In this document: positions 32,547 to 40,669 of the stretch, in pieces
Position numbering within the stretch: position 1 is the first letter of the stretch
How the letters are laid out: each line of letters begins with the position of its first letter
NCBI RefSeq assembly: GCF_000367365.1
Contig: NZ_BARF01000085.1
Location: forward strand, 143,287-207,286
Direction: 5' to 3'
Origin: Streptomyces prunicolor NBRC 13075
GTDB taxonomy: Bacteria; Actinomycetota; Actinomycetes; Streptomycetales; Streptomycetaceae
Length of the DNA stretch: 64,000 nucleotides
Notes under the pieces: model-generated
Databases searched by the model: none
What the model saw: only the letters and a program-made list of their open reading frames with translations
Told to the model about the DNA's origin: nothing
Program-made: the position numbers and the translations under genes

Positions 32547-32954
32547 ATGAACATCCCTTTCCTGGGCGACCGGGGCGAGAAGCACCGTACTCACGACCCC
32601 GAGGGCATCGCCGAGCTGCTGTCCGAGTGCCAACTGCTCCGCGCCCTCGCGGCCCGGGAAGGCATCCAACTCGACGACTCCGTAAGCTCGTTGGAGGCGC
32701 TCGACCAACTGGTGCCACGCTGGCGGGACGACGAGGAGACCCTGTCCTGGCTCGGTAACGACGCCGGTCTGTATCTGGGGACCGTGATCGTGCGCACCGT
32801 GCCGGGCGCCGCCTGGGAGATCTGGGAGAGCGGCCAGCCTGTCGTACGGCTCGACTCCGGGCGTGAGTTCGACGTCGTGGCCTCCGGTCATGAGTGGGCG
32901 GCCAGCGGTGTGCCCGAGCTCTCGCAGGTGTACGCCGAGGTCGCCGAAGAGTAA
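32547..32954 (+). CDS. DUF6278 family protein
   Basis: This 135-residue acidic protein starts MNIPFLGDRGEKHRTHDPEG and has LSSLEALDQL-like text, WLGNDAGLYLGTVIVRTVPGA and ASGHEWAASGVPELSQVYAEVAEE. It matches, from memory, the Streptomyces DUF6278 family, whose function is unknown. No membrane segment is visible. It lies alone, 261 nt after exonuclease III and 112 nt before the glutamate transporter. Nothing is visible in the upstream gap apart from a GC-rich spacer. Confidence 0.78.
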   Translation: MNIPFLGDRGEKHRTHDPEGIAELLSECQLLRALAAREGIQLDDSVSSLEALDQLVPRWRDDEETLSWLGNDAGLYLGTVIVRTVPGAAWEIWESGQPVVRLDSGREFDVVASGHEWAASGVPELSQVYAEVAEE

Positions 32955-33066
32955 GAGCGGCGTAAATACGGCTAATGCCCGAAAAGTGCGTGTCGTGCGT
33001 TAACTCCACTCTTGTGTCGATAGTTTGCGGCGACCACGACACAGCTGAGAGTGAGTAGGGCTGGGC

Positions 33067-33810
<744 letters not shown>

Positions 33811-33827
33811 GCGGGGGAGTGCGATCC

Positions 33828-34739
33828 ATGTCCCGTACCACCCGTGTGTCGTTCGCCGTCGTCACGCTCGCCGTGCTGCTCGCGAGCGCCTGCGGCAAGG
33901 AGGGCAGCCCGCCCGTCAAGGGCCCGGCCGCCGAGAAACTCCCCAACTACCAAGTCGCGCAAGGCTTTCAGCTCCCCGACTCCAAGACCTGGGAACGGGC
34001 CAGGAAGCGCGGCCACTTCACCGTCGGCGCCAAGGAGGACCAGCCCTACCTCGGCGAGAAGGACCCGGCGACGGGCACCTACTCCGGCTTCGACATCGAG
34101 ATCGCCAAGATGATGTCGGCCTCCCTCGGCTTCGCCCCGAAGACCGTCCGCTTCAGGACGATCGCCTCCGCCAACCGCGAAACCGCCCTGCAGAACGGCC
34201 AGATCGACTACTACGTCGGCACCTACACCATCAACGACATGCGCAAGAAGCTCGTCGGCTTCGCCGGTCCCTACTACATGGCCGGTCAGTCGCTCCTCGT
34301 CCGCGCCGACGAGAACGACATCCACGGCCCGCAGGACCTCGCCGGCAAACGCGTCTGCTCGGCGGCCGGCTCCACGCCGTACCAGCGCATCAAGGACGAC
34401 TATCCGAAGGCCCAACTCGTCGCCTACGACACGTACTCGGTCTGTGTCGACAACCTGCTCACCTATCAGGTCGACGCCGTCACCACGGACGACGCGATCC
34501 TCATCGGCTACGCGGCGAAGGTCCCCGACCAGCTCAAGGTCGTCGGCAAGCCCTTCTCGAAGGAGCCGTACGGCATCGGAGTCCCGCACGGCGACAACGC
34601 CCTGCGGTTCGCCCTCGACGACGCGTTGGAGGCCCGTGAGAAGAACGGCGACTGGAAGAAGGCGTACGAGGCGACGCTCGGCCTGTCCGGAGTGCCCGCG
34701 CCCACCCCGCCCGCGATCGACCGCTACCCGGCGAGCTGA
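33828..34739 (+). CDS. gluB: Glutamate-type ABC transporter substrate-binding lipoprotein, GluB-like
   Basis: This 303-residue exported lipoprotein has a signal ending LLASAC, with the lipid cysteine at residue 22. A bilobed binding domain follows: HFTVGAKEDQPYLG, YSGFDIEIAKMMSASLGF, RETALQNGQIDYYVGTYTI and EPYGIGVPHGDN. The SAAGSTPYQRI loop and the acidic-amino-acid-type pattern fit glutamate. It begins 17 nt after gluA with GGGGGAG upstream. It delivers substrate to the two permeases that follow. Confidence 0.92.
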   Translation: MSRTTRVSFAVVTLAVLLASACGKEGSPPVKGPAAEKLPNYQVAQGFQLPDSKTWERARKRGHFTVGAKEDQPYLGEKDPATGTYSGFDIEIAKMMSASLGFAPKTVRFRTIASANRETALQNGQIDYYVGTYTINDMRKKLVGFAGPYYMAGQSLLVRADENDIHGPQDLAGKRVCSAAGSTPYQRIKDDYPKAQLVAYDTYSVCVDNLLTYQVDAVTTDDAILIGYAAKVPDQLKVVGKPFSKEPYGIGVPHGDNALRFALDDALEAREKNGDWKKAYEATLGLSGVPAPTPPAIDRYPAS

Positions 34740-34750
34740 GGGAGGCAGAC

Positions 34751-35395
34751 GTGAACGTACTGACAGACAACTTCTCGACCTTCGGCGACGGCTTCCTCGG
34801 CACCGTCGAACTCACCGTCTACGCCTCGGTGTTGGCGCTCGTCCTCGGCTTCCTCATGGCCTCCTTCCGGGTCGCCCCGGTCGGCTCGCTGCGGGTTTTC
34901 GGCACGGTGTGGGTGACCGTGCTGCGCAACACCCCGCTCACCCTGCTGTTCTTCGCGGTGCTGCTCGGCCTGCCGCGGTTCGGACTCGTGCTGCCCTTCA
35001 AGGTGTTCGCGGTCCTCGCGCTCGGCTGCTACACCTCGGCGTTCATCTGCGAGGCGCTGCGCGCCGGCATCAACACCGTGCCCAGGGGACAGGGGGAGGC
35101 GGCCCGCAGCCTCGGCATGTCCTTCGGGCAGAGCCTCGGCCTCGTCGTGCTGCCCCAAGCGTTCCGCTCGGTGATCCCACCGGTCGGCTCCGCCCTCATC
35201 GCCCTCGCAAAGAACTCGGCGATCGCCGGCGCGTTCAGCGTCACCGAACTCCTCGGCACCTACCGGACGTTGAGCGAACTCGGCTACAACATCGTCTGGA
35301 CGTTCGTCTGGATCGCCGTCGGCTACCTGATCATCACCCTCGCCATCAGCGCGCTGTTCAACGCGCTGGAGCGGAAGTGGGGAGTCGCCCGATGA
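34751..35395 (+). CDS. gluC: Amino-acid ABC transporter permease, GluC-like
   Basis: This 214-residue permease has five or so transmembrane helices, the N-terminal GTVELTVYASVLALVLGFLM and the EAA loop EAARSLGMSFGQSLGLVVLPQA that docks on the ATPase. The GTG start follows GGGAGGCAG after 11 nt. It pairs with GluD as a heterodimeric channel. The stop overlaps the gluD ATG. Confidence 0.92.
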   Translation: MNVLTDNFSTFGDGFLGTVELTVYASVLALVLGFLMASFRVAPVGSLRVFGTVWVTVLRNTPLTLLFFAVLLGLPRFGLVLPFKVFAVLALGCYTSAFICEALRAGINTVPRGQGEAARSLGMSFGQSLGLVVLPQAFRSVIPPVGSALIALAKNSAIAGAFSVTELLGTYRTLSELGYNIVWTFVWIAVGYLIITLAISALFNALERKWGVAR

Positions 35396-36249
35396 CCACC
35401 GCCAACGCCCTCTACGACGTCCCCGGCCCCAAGACCCGTAAACGGCACCGCCTTTACGGCATCGCGTCCACGGTCGTCATCCTCGCGCTGCTCGGCTGGA
35501 TCCTCTATCTCCTGTTCGACACCGACCAGTTCACGTACACGAAGTGGATGCCCTTCGAATACAAGGGAATTCAGGAACTGCTGCTGCGCGGCCTCGGCAA
35601 CACGCTCAAGGCCTTCGGGCTGGCAGCCGTACTGTCACTGGCACTTGGCACCCTGCTCGCCGTGGGACGCCTCTCGGACCACCGTCCCGTGCGCTGGCTG
35701 TCCACGGTCGTCGTGGAGTTCTTCCGCGCCATGCCCGTCCTCGTGATGATCTTCTTCATCTTCGTGGCGCTCAAGGTGCAGCCGCTGCCCGCACTCGTCG
35801 TGGGCCTGACCCTCTACAACGGCTCGGTGCTCGCCGAGGTGTTCCGCTCCGGCGTCAACAGCGTCGAACGCGGCCAGCGGGAGGCCGCGTTCGCGCTAGG
35901 CATGCGCAAGGTCCACGTCATGTCGTACGTCCTCGTGCCGCAGGCCGTACGGGCCATGTTGCCCGCGATCATCAGCCAGTTGGTGGTCGCGCTGAAGGAC
36001 ACCTCGCTGGGCTATCTGATCACCTATGAGGAGTTTCTCCATGCCGGGAAGCTCATCGCCTCGAACCTCGACTACGATTTGCCGTTCATCCCCGTGGTGA
36101 TGGTGATCTCGCCGATCTACATCGGGATGTGCATGCTGCTCTCGTGGTTCGCCGGATGGGTGTCCCGTCGGGAGCAGCGCAGTCCCAAGACCGGGGCCGT
36201 GGATGTGGCCCCGGCGGAACCAGGGACGCTGCTGCCGCGGGTGCAGTAG
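35392..36249 (+). CDS. gluD: Amino-acid ABC transporter permease, GluD-like
   Basis: This 285-residue permease has a longer N-terminus (KTRKRHRLYGIASTVVILALLGWILY) before the standard core with NTLKAFGLAAVLSLALGTLL. Its EAA loop reads REAAFALGMRKVHVMSYVLVPQA. The C-terminal tail is polar and cytoplasmic. The ATG overlaps the gluC stop (ATGA). It completes the gluABCD-type operon and is convergent with a secreted hydrolase gene 37 nt away. Confidence 0.92.
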   Translation: MTTANALYDVPGPKTRKRHRLYGIASTVVILALLGWILYLLFDTDQFTYTKWMPFEYKGIQELLLRGLGNTLKAFGLAAVLSLALGTLLAVGRLSDHRPVRWLSTVVVEFFRAMPVLVMIFFIFVALKVQPLPALVVGLTLYNGSVLAEVFRSGVNSVERGQREAAFALGMRKVHVMSYVLVPQAVRAMLPAIISQLVVALKDTSLGYLITYEEFLHAGKLIASNLDYDLPFIPVVMVISPIYIGMCMLLSWFAGWVSRREQRSPKTGAVDVAPAEPGTLLPRVQ

Positions 36250-36286
36250 TCGAGAGGGCACTTGCCCGGCCGGCAGCAGCCGGAGA

Positions 36287-37855
36287 TCACTGCTCGCGGA
36301 GCGGGATCGACACGTACGACGGGTCGTTCGCCGGCGAGGAGAAGGTCAGCTGCGCGCCGGACGGGTTGTGCTCGATGTAGAGCGGGTCGACCGTGTCGAC
36401 GACCAGGGCGAGATGATGCCCTGCCGGGACGTCGTAGGCCGTGGAGAACAACTCCAGGTCCACACCGAACGGCTGGCCGGGCTGCTGCCCGTGCCAGGTG
36501 TACGGCGCGTTGCTGACCAGCTTGCCGAGGCCGAGCGGGCCCACGTCGTAGAGGTACGCGACGAGGGTGCCGCTCTCCTTGGTGTCCGTGACCGTGGTGT
36601 GCAACTTCACCGTCCCGCGCACCTGTTGGGCACTCGCGTACTTCCCCGACTGCCATACGGCGGCCCAGCGGCGCGGCAGCAGCGGGATCGACGCGACCGG
36701 GGGCACCTGCGCGACCTGGTCGAGGATGCTGGACAGGAAGACGATCCCGCCGTCCGCGCCCGAGTCGACGTTGGTGTGGATGGTGGTCGTGCCCGCGAGG
36801 TCGATCTTCTTCCGCGTCGCGCCGACCGACTTCCAGTCCGGATAGCCCTCGTAGCCGCCCGTGGAACGGGACTTGAGCTCCACGGGCTGCTCGCGGTTGA
36901 TCCCGTTGTCCGTGCCCTTGAGGTAGTGGTCGAACCAGCGCTCGGTGTCCGTCCACACGTCGTTGGGCAGCCCCAACAGTCCGGTCAGCTCGGCGGTGGC
37001 GTGGTCGCCGGGGCGGAGTTCGAGCCGCTTGGGACCGCTCAACTTGCCGTAGAAGTCGGCGATTTGGTTGGGCGGGAAGATCGTGTCGCCCCAGGCGTTG
37101 GCGAGCATGATCGCCGCGCCGTTCTTGTTGATCTGGTCGACATAGGTCGAAGCCGAGCGCACCTTCCCCCAGTTGATCATCTCCTGTTCCTTGGACAGGT
37201 CGGAGGCGAAGAAGTCCTTGAAGACCTGGCTCGTCTCCGCGCTCGGGCGGCCGGTGACGAGGCCGACGCCGTCCAGCAGGGCGGTCGCCTGGGAGTGTTC
37301 GGTACGGCCCGAGTAGATCGAGTCGATCAGGTCCGCCCAGCCGCTCAGCGAGGCAACTGCCTTGATCCGCTTGTCGTGTGCGGCCGCGAGCAGGCTGATT
37401 CCGGCGCCGTACGACACGCCCGCCATGCCGATGTGCCGTACGTCGGACGGGGTGTTGGCGAGCGCCCAGTCGATCACCTTGGAGGCGTCGGCCACGTCCT
37501 TCGGGCCCGCCACCTCTATCCCGCCGCCGGACTGCCAGAAGCCGCGGACGTTGTAACTCACCACGACATAGCCGGAGTTCGCGAGCTTCTCGGCCTGGGC
37601 CAGGTACTGGACCTGGGGGAATCCCCAGGCCGTTGGCATGACGAGCAGCGGGTAGCTGTGCGAGCCGTCCGCGCCCGCGGGCGTGACGACGTTCGCCGCG
37701 AGCTTCGTACCGCCGTCGCCGGTGATGTCGACGAAGCGGACGCCGTTCGTGGCGGCCTGGGCCGCGGGAGCGAGCCCGAGGACGCCTCCGGCGATCAGGG
37801 TCGCGGAGACGGCGCCCACGGCGGTCGTACGCAGGGCCTGGCGACGGTTTCGCAC
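36287..37855 (-). CDS. Secreted alpha/beta hydrolase (CocE/NonD, S15 peptidase-like)
   Basis: This 522-residue exported hydrolase begins MRNRRQALRTTAVGAVSATL with a signal ending APAAQAATN. The core has VVSYNVRGFWQSGG, the nucleophile elbow GMAGVSYGAG (serine in GVSYG), LANAWGDTIFPP with the acid and RPGDHATAE with the histidine. The C-terminal jelly-roll (LHTTVTDTKESGTLVAYLYDV) is that of X-Pro dipeptidyl-peptidase/CocE proteins. It may cleave peptides, esters or acyl bonds outside the cell. The GTG start has GAGGAG 7 nt upstream. The upstream region has GCCAGTAA direct repeats near 37928-37950 of unknown role. Confidence 0.87.
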   Translation of the reverse strand: MRNRRQALRTTAVGAVSATLIAGGVLGLAPAAQAATNGVRFVDITGDGGTKLAANVVTPAGADGSHSYPLLVMPTAWGFPQVQYLAQAEKLANSGYVVVSYNVRGFWQSGGGIEVAGPKDVADASKVIDWALANTPSDVRHIGMAGVSYGAGISLLAAAHDKRIKAVASLSGWADLIDSIYSGRTEHSQATALLDGVGLVTGRPSAETSQVFKDFFASDLSKEQEMINWGKVRSASTYVDQINKNGAAIMLANAWGDTIFPPNQIADFYGKLSGPKRLELRPGDHATAELTGLLGLPNDVWTDTERWFDHYLKGTDNGINREQPVELKSRSTGGYEGYPDWKSVGATRKKIDLAGTTTIHTNVDSGADGGIVFLSSILDQVAQVPPVASIPLLPRRWAAVWQSGKYASAQQVRGTVKLHTTVTDTKESGTLVAYLYDVGPLGLGKLVSNAPYTWHGQQPGQPFGVDLELFSTAYDVPAGHHLALVVDTVDPLYIEHNPSGAQLTFSSPANDPSYVSIPLREQ

Positions 37856-37971
37856 GGGTCACTCCTCACACGTGTCAATGCAAAGTGACCCGACGGTAAC
37901 CGGGATTCCCTACCTTGGGTAACCCGCCAGTAAGTTACGTGCCAGTAAAGATTGTTGACGTGTGTGCGAAC

Positions 37972-38727
37972 TCAGGTGGCGCGGTGTGAACTGCGTGGAG
38001 CCGGTGCAGGCAGCGGGGTCTCCGCGGCCCGTGTGACGTCCGCGACCAGCTCCACCACATCCGGGCCGTACGCCTGCGAGTTGACCACCTTCAGCAGCAG
38101 GACGAAGGTGTTGCCGCCGTGTTTGCGGGCCAACTTCTCATGGTTGCGGGCGAGATAGCGGGACGCCGCCTGGTTGGTGATCGCGCGCTGGCCGCAGAAG
38201 AGGAACACCGGCCGTGCGCCGCCCAGTTGGCCGGCGGTGAGGCGGGCGAGGAGGACGTACTCGCCCTTGCCGGGCTCAAGTCGGTAGCGCTCGCTGCCTA
38301 TTTGGAACGCGCCCCGGTCCGGCCCGGGCTCGGCGTCGATGTTGACGCGGATGCCGGGCAGCAGGGACGCCAGATGCGCGGCCATCCGGCGGTTGGAGGC
38401 CGGGCCGCCCACACAGAACTCGGTGCGCTCGCCGAAGCCCTGCTGGGCCGCGTCGTGCGCGACGACCTGGGCGTGCGCGTTGCAGTCCTTGATCAGGGCG
38501 GCGAGTTCGAGGAGCGCGAACACGTCGTGCCGCATCACCGTGAGTTCCGGGCCGCCCGCCTCGCGGTTCACCACGAGCAGCGACTCGGAGTTGTCGGGCA
38601 GCCCGAAGAACGCCTGCTTGCGCCGGAGTTTGCGCCGCCACAGATAGGTGCGGGCGAGCCAGCCGAGCGCGGCGCTGATGCCGGCGGCGGCCACGCCCAG
38701 AACGATGTTGCGCACGTCGTCATTCAT
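37972..38727 (-). CDS. Membrane-anchored protein of unknown function
   Basis: This 251-residue protein has one N-terminal helix (NIVLGVAAAGISAALGWLA) followed by a basic stretch (RRKLRRK) and a cytoplasmic domain of about 220 residues. DNSESLLVVNREAGGPELTVMRHDVFALLELAALIKDC and VFLFCGQRAITNQAASRYLARNHEKL are its most conserved-looking parts. I do not recognise the domain; similar proteins occur across Streptomyces without assigned function. The start is the ATG at 38727. It is divergent from gamma-glutamyltransferase. Confidence 0.75.
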   Translation of the reverse strand: MNDDVRNIVLGVAAAGISAALGWLARTYLWRRKLRRKQAFFGLPDNSESLLVVNREAGGPELTVMRHDVFALLELAALIKDCNAHAQVVAHDAAQQGFGERTEFCVGGPASNRRMAAHLASLLPGIRVNIDAEPGPDRGAFQIGSERYRLEPGKGEYVLLARLTAGQLGGARPVFLFCGQRAITNQAASRYLARNHEKLARKHGGNTFVLLLKVVNSQAYGPDVVELVADVTRAAETPLPAPAPRSSHRAT

Positions 38728-38869
38728 GGGCGCGCATGTTAGCGGCCCAGCATGGCTGGTACGTACCGGTGTTCGACGTATGGCACTCGTGTGACAGTGG
38801 CGCGAGGTGGTCTGTTGGGGTCATGGCAATGTGGCTACGCTGCGCGGACGGTCCCGACTGGAGGTACGG

Positions 38870-40669
38870 ATGCGTCGCCCTGTGGCACGGAAACTGTCGG
38901 TCCTGGCGGTCTCGGCCGCCGTCGTGTCGGTCGGGGCAGCGGCCCCGCCGGCGGCAACGAGCAGCACACCGACGAAGGTTCCGGTCGCCGTCGGCTACGG
39001 CGGTGCCGTGGCGAGCGTCGACGCGGACGCCACCGCCGCCGGTATCGAGGTCCTGAAGAAGGGCGGCAACGCGGTCGACGCGGCCGTCGCCACCGCCGCC
39101 GCGCTCGGCGTCACCGAGCCCTACTCCTCCGGCATCGGCGGAGGCGGCTACTTCGTCTACTACGACGCCAAGTCCCGTACCGTGCACACCATCGACGGCC
39201 GTGAGACCGCGCCGCTGACCGCCGACTCCAACCTCTTCGTGGAGAACGGCAAGGCCCTCGCCTTCGCCGACGCCGTCAGCAGCGGCCTCAGCGTCGGCAC
39301 CCCGGGCTCGCCCGCCACCTGGCAGACGGCACTCGACCAGTGGGGCAGCAGGAAGCTCGGCATGGTGCTCAAGCCCGCCGAGCGGATCGCCAGCGACGGC
39401 TTCACGGTCGACGACACCTTCCGCAGCCAGACCGCGGCCAACGAGACCCGCTTCCGCTACTTCCCCGACACCGCCAAGCTGTTCCTGCCGGGCGGCTCGC
39501 TCCCGGTCGTCGGCTCCACCTTCAAGAACCCCGAACTCGCCAAGACCTACCAGGAGTTGGGGAAGAAGGGGGTCGGTGCGATCTACCACGGCGACCTCGG
39601 CAAGGACATCCTCGCCACGGTGAACAGCCCCAAGGTGGAGGCCAGTTCCGGCTGGAACGCCCGCCCCGGCAAGCTGTCCGCCAAGGACCTCGCGGCCTAC
39701 CGCGCAAAGCTCCAGGCGCCCACGAAGACCTCGTACCGGGGACTCGGTGTCTACTCCATCGCGCCCTCCTCCTCCGGTGGCACGACCGTCGGCGAGGCGC
39801 TCAACATCCTTGAGAAGACGGACCTTTCGAAGGCGAGCGAGGTCCAGTACCTGCACCACTACATCGAGGCCAGCCGGATCGCGTTCGCGGACCGGGGGCG
39901 CTGGGTCGGCGACCCCGCCTTCGAGGACGTACCGACGAAGGAACTCCTCTCGCAGAAGTTCGCCGACTCGCGTGCCTGCCTCATCAAGGACGACGCGGTG
40001 CTCACCAGCCCACTGGCGCCCGCCGACCCGCGCAACCCGACGGCCTGCACCGCCGCGGGCACGGCTGCCCCGACGACCTACGAGGGCGAGAACACCACGC
40101 ACCTCACCGTCGCCGACAAGTGGGGCAACGTCGTCTCCTACACGCTCACCATCGAGCAGACCGGCGGCAGCGCGATGACCGTGCCCGGCCGTGGGTTCCT
40201 GCTCAACAACGAGCTGACCGACTTCTCCTTCACCCCGGCCAACCCGGCCGTCCACGACCCGAACCTGCCGGGCCCGGGCAAGCGCCCGCGCTCGTCGATC
40301 TCGCCGACGATCGTCCTCGACAAGCACAACAAGCCGGTCGTGGCGCTCGGTTCACCCGGTGGCGCGACCATCATCACCACTGTGCTCCAGACACTCACCG
40401 AGTTCCTCGACCGGGGGCTCCCGCTGGTGGACGCGATCGCGGCGCCTCGTGCCAGCCAGCGCAACGCGGCCAACACGGAACTCGAACCCGCGCTGTACAA
40501 CGGCGACTTGAAGACCCAGCTGCAGGCCATCGGGCATTCGTTCACTCTCAACCCGGAGATCGGCGCGGCGACCGGTGTGCAACGGCTCCCGAACGGGGAG
40601 TGGTTGGCCGCCGCCGAGAAGGTACGGCGGGGCGGCGGGTCGGCGGCAGTCGTCAACCCGGCGCCGTAG
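38870..40669 (+). CDS. ggt: Gamma-glutamyltransferase (secreted)
   Basis: This 599-residue Ntn-hydrolase precursor has a signal peptide (RRPVARKLSVLAVSAAVVSV, cut near APPAAT) and a large-subunit region with GGNAVDAAVATAAALGV and EPYSSGIGGGGYFVYYD. The autoprocessing threonine is T409 in ENTTHLTVADKWGN, which becomes the N-terminus of the small subunit. PGPGKRPRSSISPTIV and GSPGGATIITTV follow. It cleaves glutathione and other gamma-glutamyl compounds outside the cell. The ATG at 38870 has GGAGG 6 nt upstream, although the frame is open from 38807. Its 3' end overlaps the convergent ClpC-like gene by 17 nt. Confidence 0.94.
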   Translation: MRRPVARKLSVLAVSAAVVSVGAAAPPAATSSTPTKVPVAVGYGGAVASVDADATAAGIEVLKKGGNAVDAAVATAAALGVTEPYSSGIGGGGYFVYYDAKSRTVHTIDGRETAPLTADSNLFVENGKALAFADAVSSGLSVGTPGSPATWQTALDQWGSRKLGMVLKPAERIASDGFTVDDTFRSQTAANETRFRYFPDTAKLFLPGGSLPVVGSTFKNPELAKTYQELGKKGVGAIYHGDLGKDILATVNSPKVEASSGWNARPGKLSAKDLAAYRAKLQAPTKTSYRGLGVYSIAPSSSGGTTVGEALNILEKTDLSKASEVQYLHHYIEASRIAFADRGRWVGDPAFEDVPTKELLSQKFADSRACLIKDDAVLTSPLAPADPRNPTACTAAGTAAPTTYEGENTTHLTVADKWGNVVSYTLTIEQTGGSAMTVPGRGFLLNNELTDFSFTPANPAVHDPNLPGPGKRPRSSISPTIVLDKHNKPVVALGSPGGATIITTVLQTLTEFLDRGLPLVDAIAAPRASQRNAANTELEPALYNGDLKTQLQAIGHSFTLNPEIGAATGVQRLPNGEWLAAAEKVRRGGGSAAVVNPAP

